Source of the DNA: Streptomyces sp. NBC_00775
GTDB lineage: Bacteria; Actinomycetota; Actinomycetes; Streptomycetales; Streptomycetaceae
Length of the DNA: 64,000 bases
Direction: 5' to 3'
Assembly (NCBI RefSeq): GCF_036347135.1
Contig: NZ_CP108938.1
Coordinates: forward strand, 9,672,001-9,736,000
The position numbers were made by a program, and so were the translations under genes. Shown piece after piece: positions 63,004 through 64,000 of the stretch (position 1 is the first letter of the stretch; every line of letters begins with the position of its first letter). The notes below the pieces were generated by a model. That model did no database searches and was not told the origin of the DNA. It saw only the letters and a list, made by a program, of their open reading frames with translations.

Positions 63004-64000
63004 GTGGACACCGGCCTGCGCTCCCCGGCCCTGCGCCATGTGCTCACGCACCTGGTCACCCCGCTGCTGATGTGTCTCGGCATGGGGCTGGCCTACATGG
63101 GCGCGTTCGTGACGCCGGAGCCGAACCACCTGCCCGTCGCCGTCGTCGGCACCGGACCCGAGACGAAGGTGTTCGCCCAGACGGTCAAGGACGAGGCGGG
63201 GGACAAGCTCGACGTACGGACCGTCGCGAGCCGCACCGAAGCGGTGGACCTGCTCAAGTCCCGTGACATCACGGGCGCTTATGTGCTGAGCGCGAAGACG
63301 CCGGAGCTGGTCGTCGCCACCGCCGCGTCCGACATGGGTGCCACGGCCGTCGAGAAGGTCTTCACACCGGTCGCCGGCCAGCAGGGAGTGCCCCTGAAGG
63401 TCACCGATGTGGCCCCGCCGGTCTCCGACGACCCCACGGGCCAGGGCCTGTTCTTCCTGCTGATCGCGTTGAGCATCGGCTCGTACGCGTCCGTCGCCGC
63501 ACTCGGTGCCGCGGGTGCGGGCCTGCCCCTGCGGATACGCGCACTGCTCGCCGTGGGCGTCTCCGCGGTCGTGAGCGTCATCGGCGCCGCCCTCGCCGGG
63601 CCCGTCTTCCATCTCGCGCACCACGATCTCGCGAGTGTGTGGGCGATGAGCTGGCTCTACTCCGCGGGCATCCTCTTCATCGGCGTCGGACTCCACACGT
63701 TCCTCAAGCGATGGACCACGCTCGCGATGATGGTGCTCTTCGTGATGCTCAACTTCACCAGCTCCGGAGGCCTGTTCCGGCCGGAGCTCCAGAACGGCTT
63801 CTTCGGCACCCTGCACGCCTTCTGGAACGGCGCCGGGTTCGTCGAGGGCATCCGCAGCCTCCTCTACTTCGACCGTGACGGGCTGTCCGGCAACGTGGGC
63901 ACGCTGGTCGCCTGGCTGGTGATCGGCCTGCTGGTCACGGCCGTCGCCGGTGCCGTCGAGCGTGCGCGCGCCCGTCGCGCCGTACGGGAAGAGCCTGTCC
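63004..64000 (+). CDS. Membrane protein of the YhgE/Pip or DUF3533-like ABC-2 type (partial at window end)
   Basis: An open frame from GTG 63004 (after ATGGAGGACCC) to the window edge, at least 332 residues. A first transmembrane helix (VTPLLMCLGMGLAYMGAFV) precedes an extracytoplasmic domain of about 100 residues (LPVAVVGTGPETKVFAQTV, LLKSRDITGAYVLS). Then come several helices (GLFFLLIALSIGSYASVAAL, LTMMVLF-like, TLVAWLVIGLLVTAVAGAVE). This plan fits YhgE/Pip/ABC-2-like exporters. It is divergent from a MarR repressor with a shared operator, as expected for inducible efflux. Confidence 0.75.
   Translation, partial: MDTGLRSPALRHVLTHLVTPLLMCLGMGLAYMGAFVTPEPNHLPVAVVGTGPETKVFAQTVKDEAGDKLDVRTVASRTEAVDLLKSRDITGAYVLSAKTPELVVATAASDMGATAVEKVFTPVAGQQGVPLKVTDVAPPVSDDPTGQGLFFLLIALSIGSYASVAALGAAGAGLPLRIRALLAVGVSAVVSVIGAALAGPVFHLAHHDLASVWAMSWLYSAGILFIGVGLHTFLKRWTTLAMMVLFVMLNFTSSGGLFRPELQNGFFGTLHAFWNGAGFVEGIRSLLYFDRDGLSGNVGTLVAWLVIGLLVTAVAGAVERARARRAVREEPV

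Overview
The window is about 72% G+C, with GTG starts, many 4-nt ATGA/GTGA gene overlaps and gene families typical of actinomycetes (an MptB-like mannosyltransferase, MmyB-type regulators, an AfsR-like ATPase, an ECF42 sigma factor, MEDS-domain anti-sigma-type proteins). It most likely comes from a Streptomyces chromosome, in an accessory-rich part. No rRNA, tRNA or CRISPR array is visible.

Layout. 1-3.7 kb: amino-acid catabolism (asparaginase, aspartate ammonia-lyase, glutaminase). 3.9-8.8 kb: two polyprenyl-phosphate-sugar glycosyltransferases that run into a convergent D-Ala-D-Ala carboxypeptidase, then a short Rho paralogue. 9.1-20 kb: an island of redox enzymes (MDR, two zinc ADHs, SDR, aldo/keto reductase, CAD-type ADH, cupin) mixed with three paralogous MmyB-like regulators and a duplicated upstream element of about 80 bp. 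20.1-26 kb: a cation/proton antiporter, then P450, an SDR with altered catalytic residue, a VOC protein and an MFS exporter. 26-28.7 kb: an ECF42 sigma factor with two DGPF (YCII) proteins and a 60-residue ORF; matching sigma-type promoters precede the first DGPF gene and the small ORF. 28.7-40.8 kb: a two-armed, LysR-associated catabolic cluster, probably for aromatic ring cleavage (flavin monooxygenase, extradiol dioxygenase, two FAH-fold hydrolases, ACMSD-like amidohydrolase, cyclase, HisD-like dehydrogenase, SDRs); its FAD-linked oxidase carries an apparent frameshift. 41-46.7 kb: a secreted beta-helix protein, a GH13 glycosidase, a methyltransferase and an SDR behind a promoter containing a palindrome. 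46.7-51.2 kb: a decayed strip with an IS200/IS605 remnant, a hydrolase pseudogene with a tandem leader of mini-ORFs, and abutting LuxR and AraC fragments. 51-64 kb: an AfsR-like ATPase, a MEDS pair, a HutC-type GntR regulator with a dre-like site, a beta-lactamase-fold hydrolase, an acetylxylan esterase-like enzyme, a molybdopterin oxidoreductase with its flavin reductase, and a MarR regulator divergent from a membrane protein cut by the window end.

The observations I rate most worth following are the small ORF behind a second ECF42-type promoter, the catabolic cluster with a HisD-like dehydrogenase, the 17-bp triplicated start-site leader at 48.6 kb, the short Rho paralogue, and the paired MmyB regulator/oxidoreductase island.
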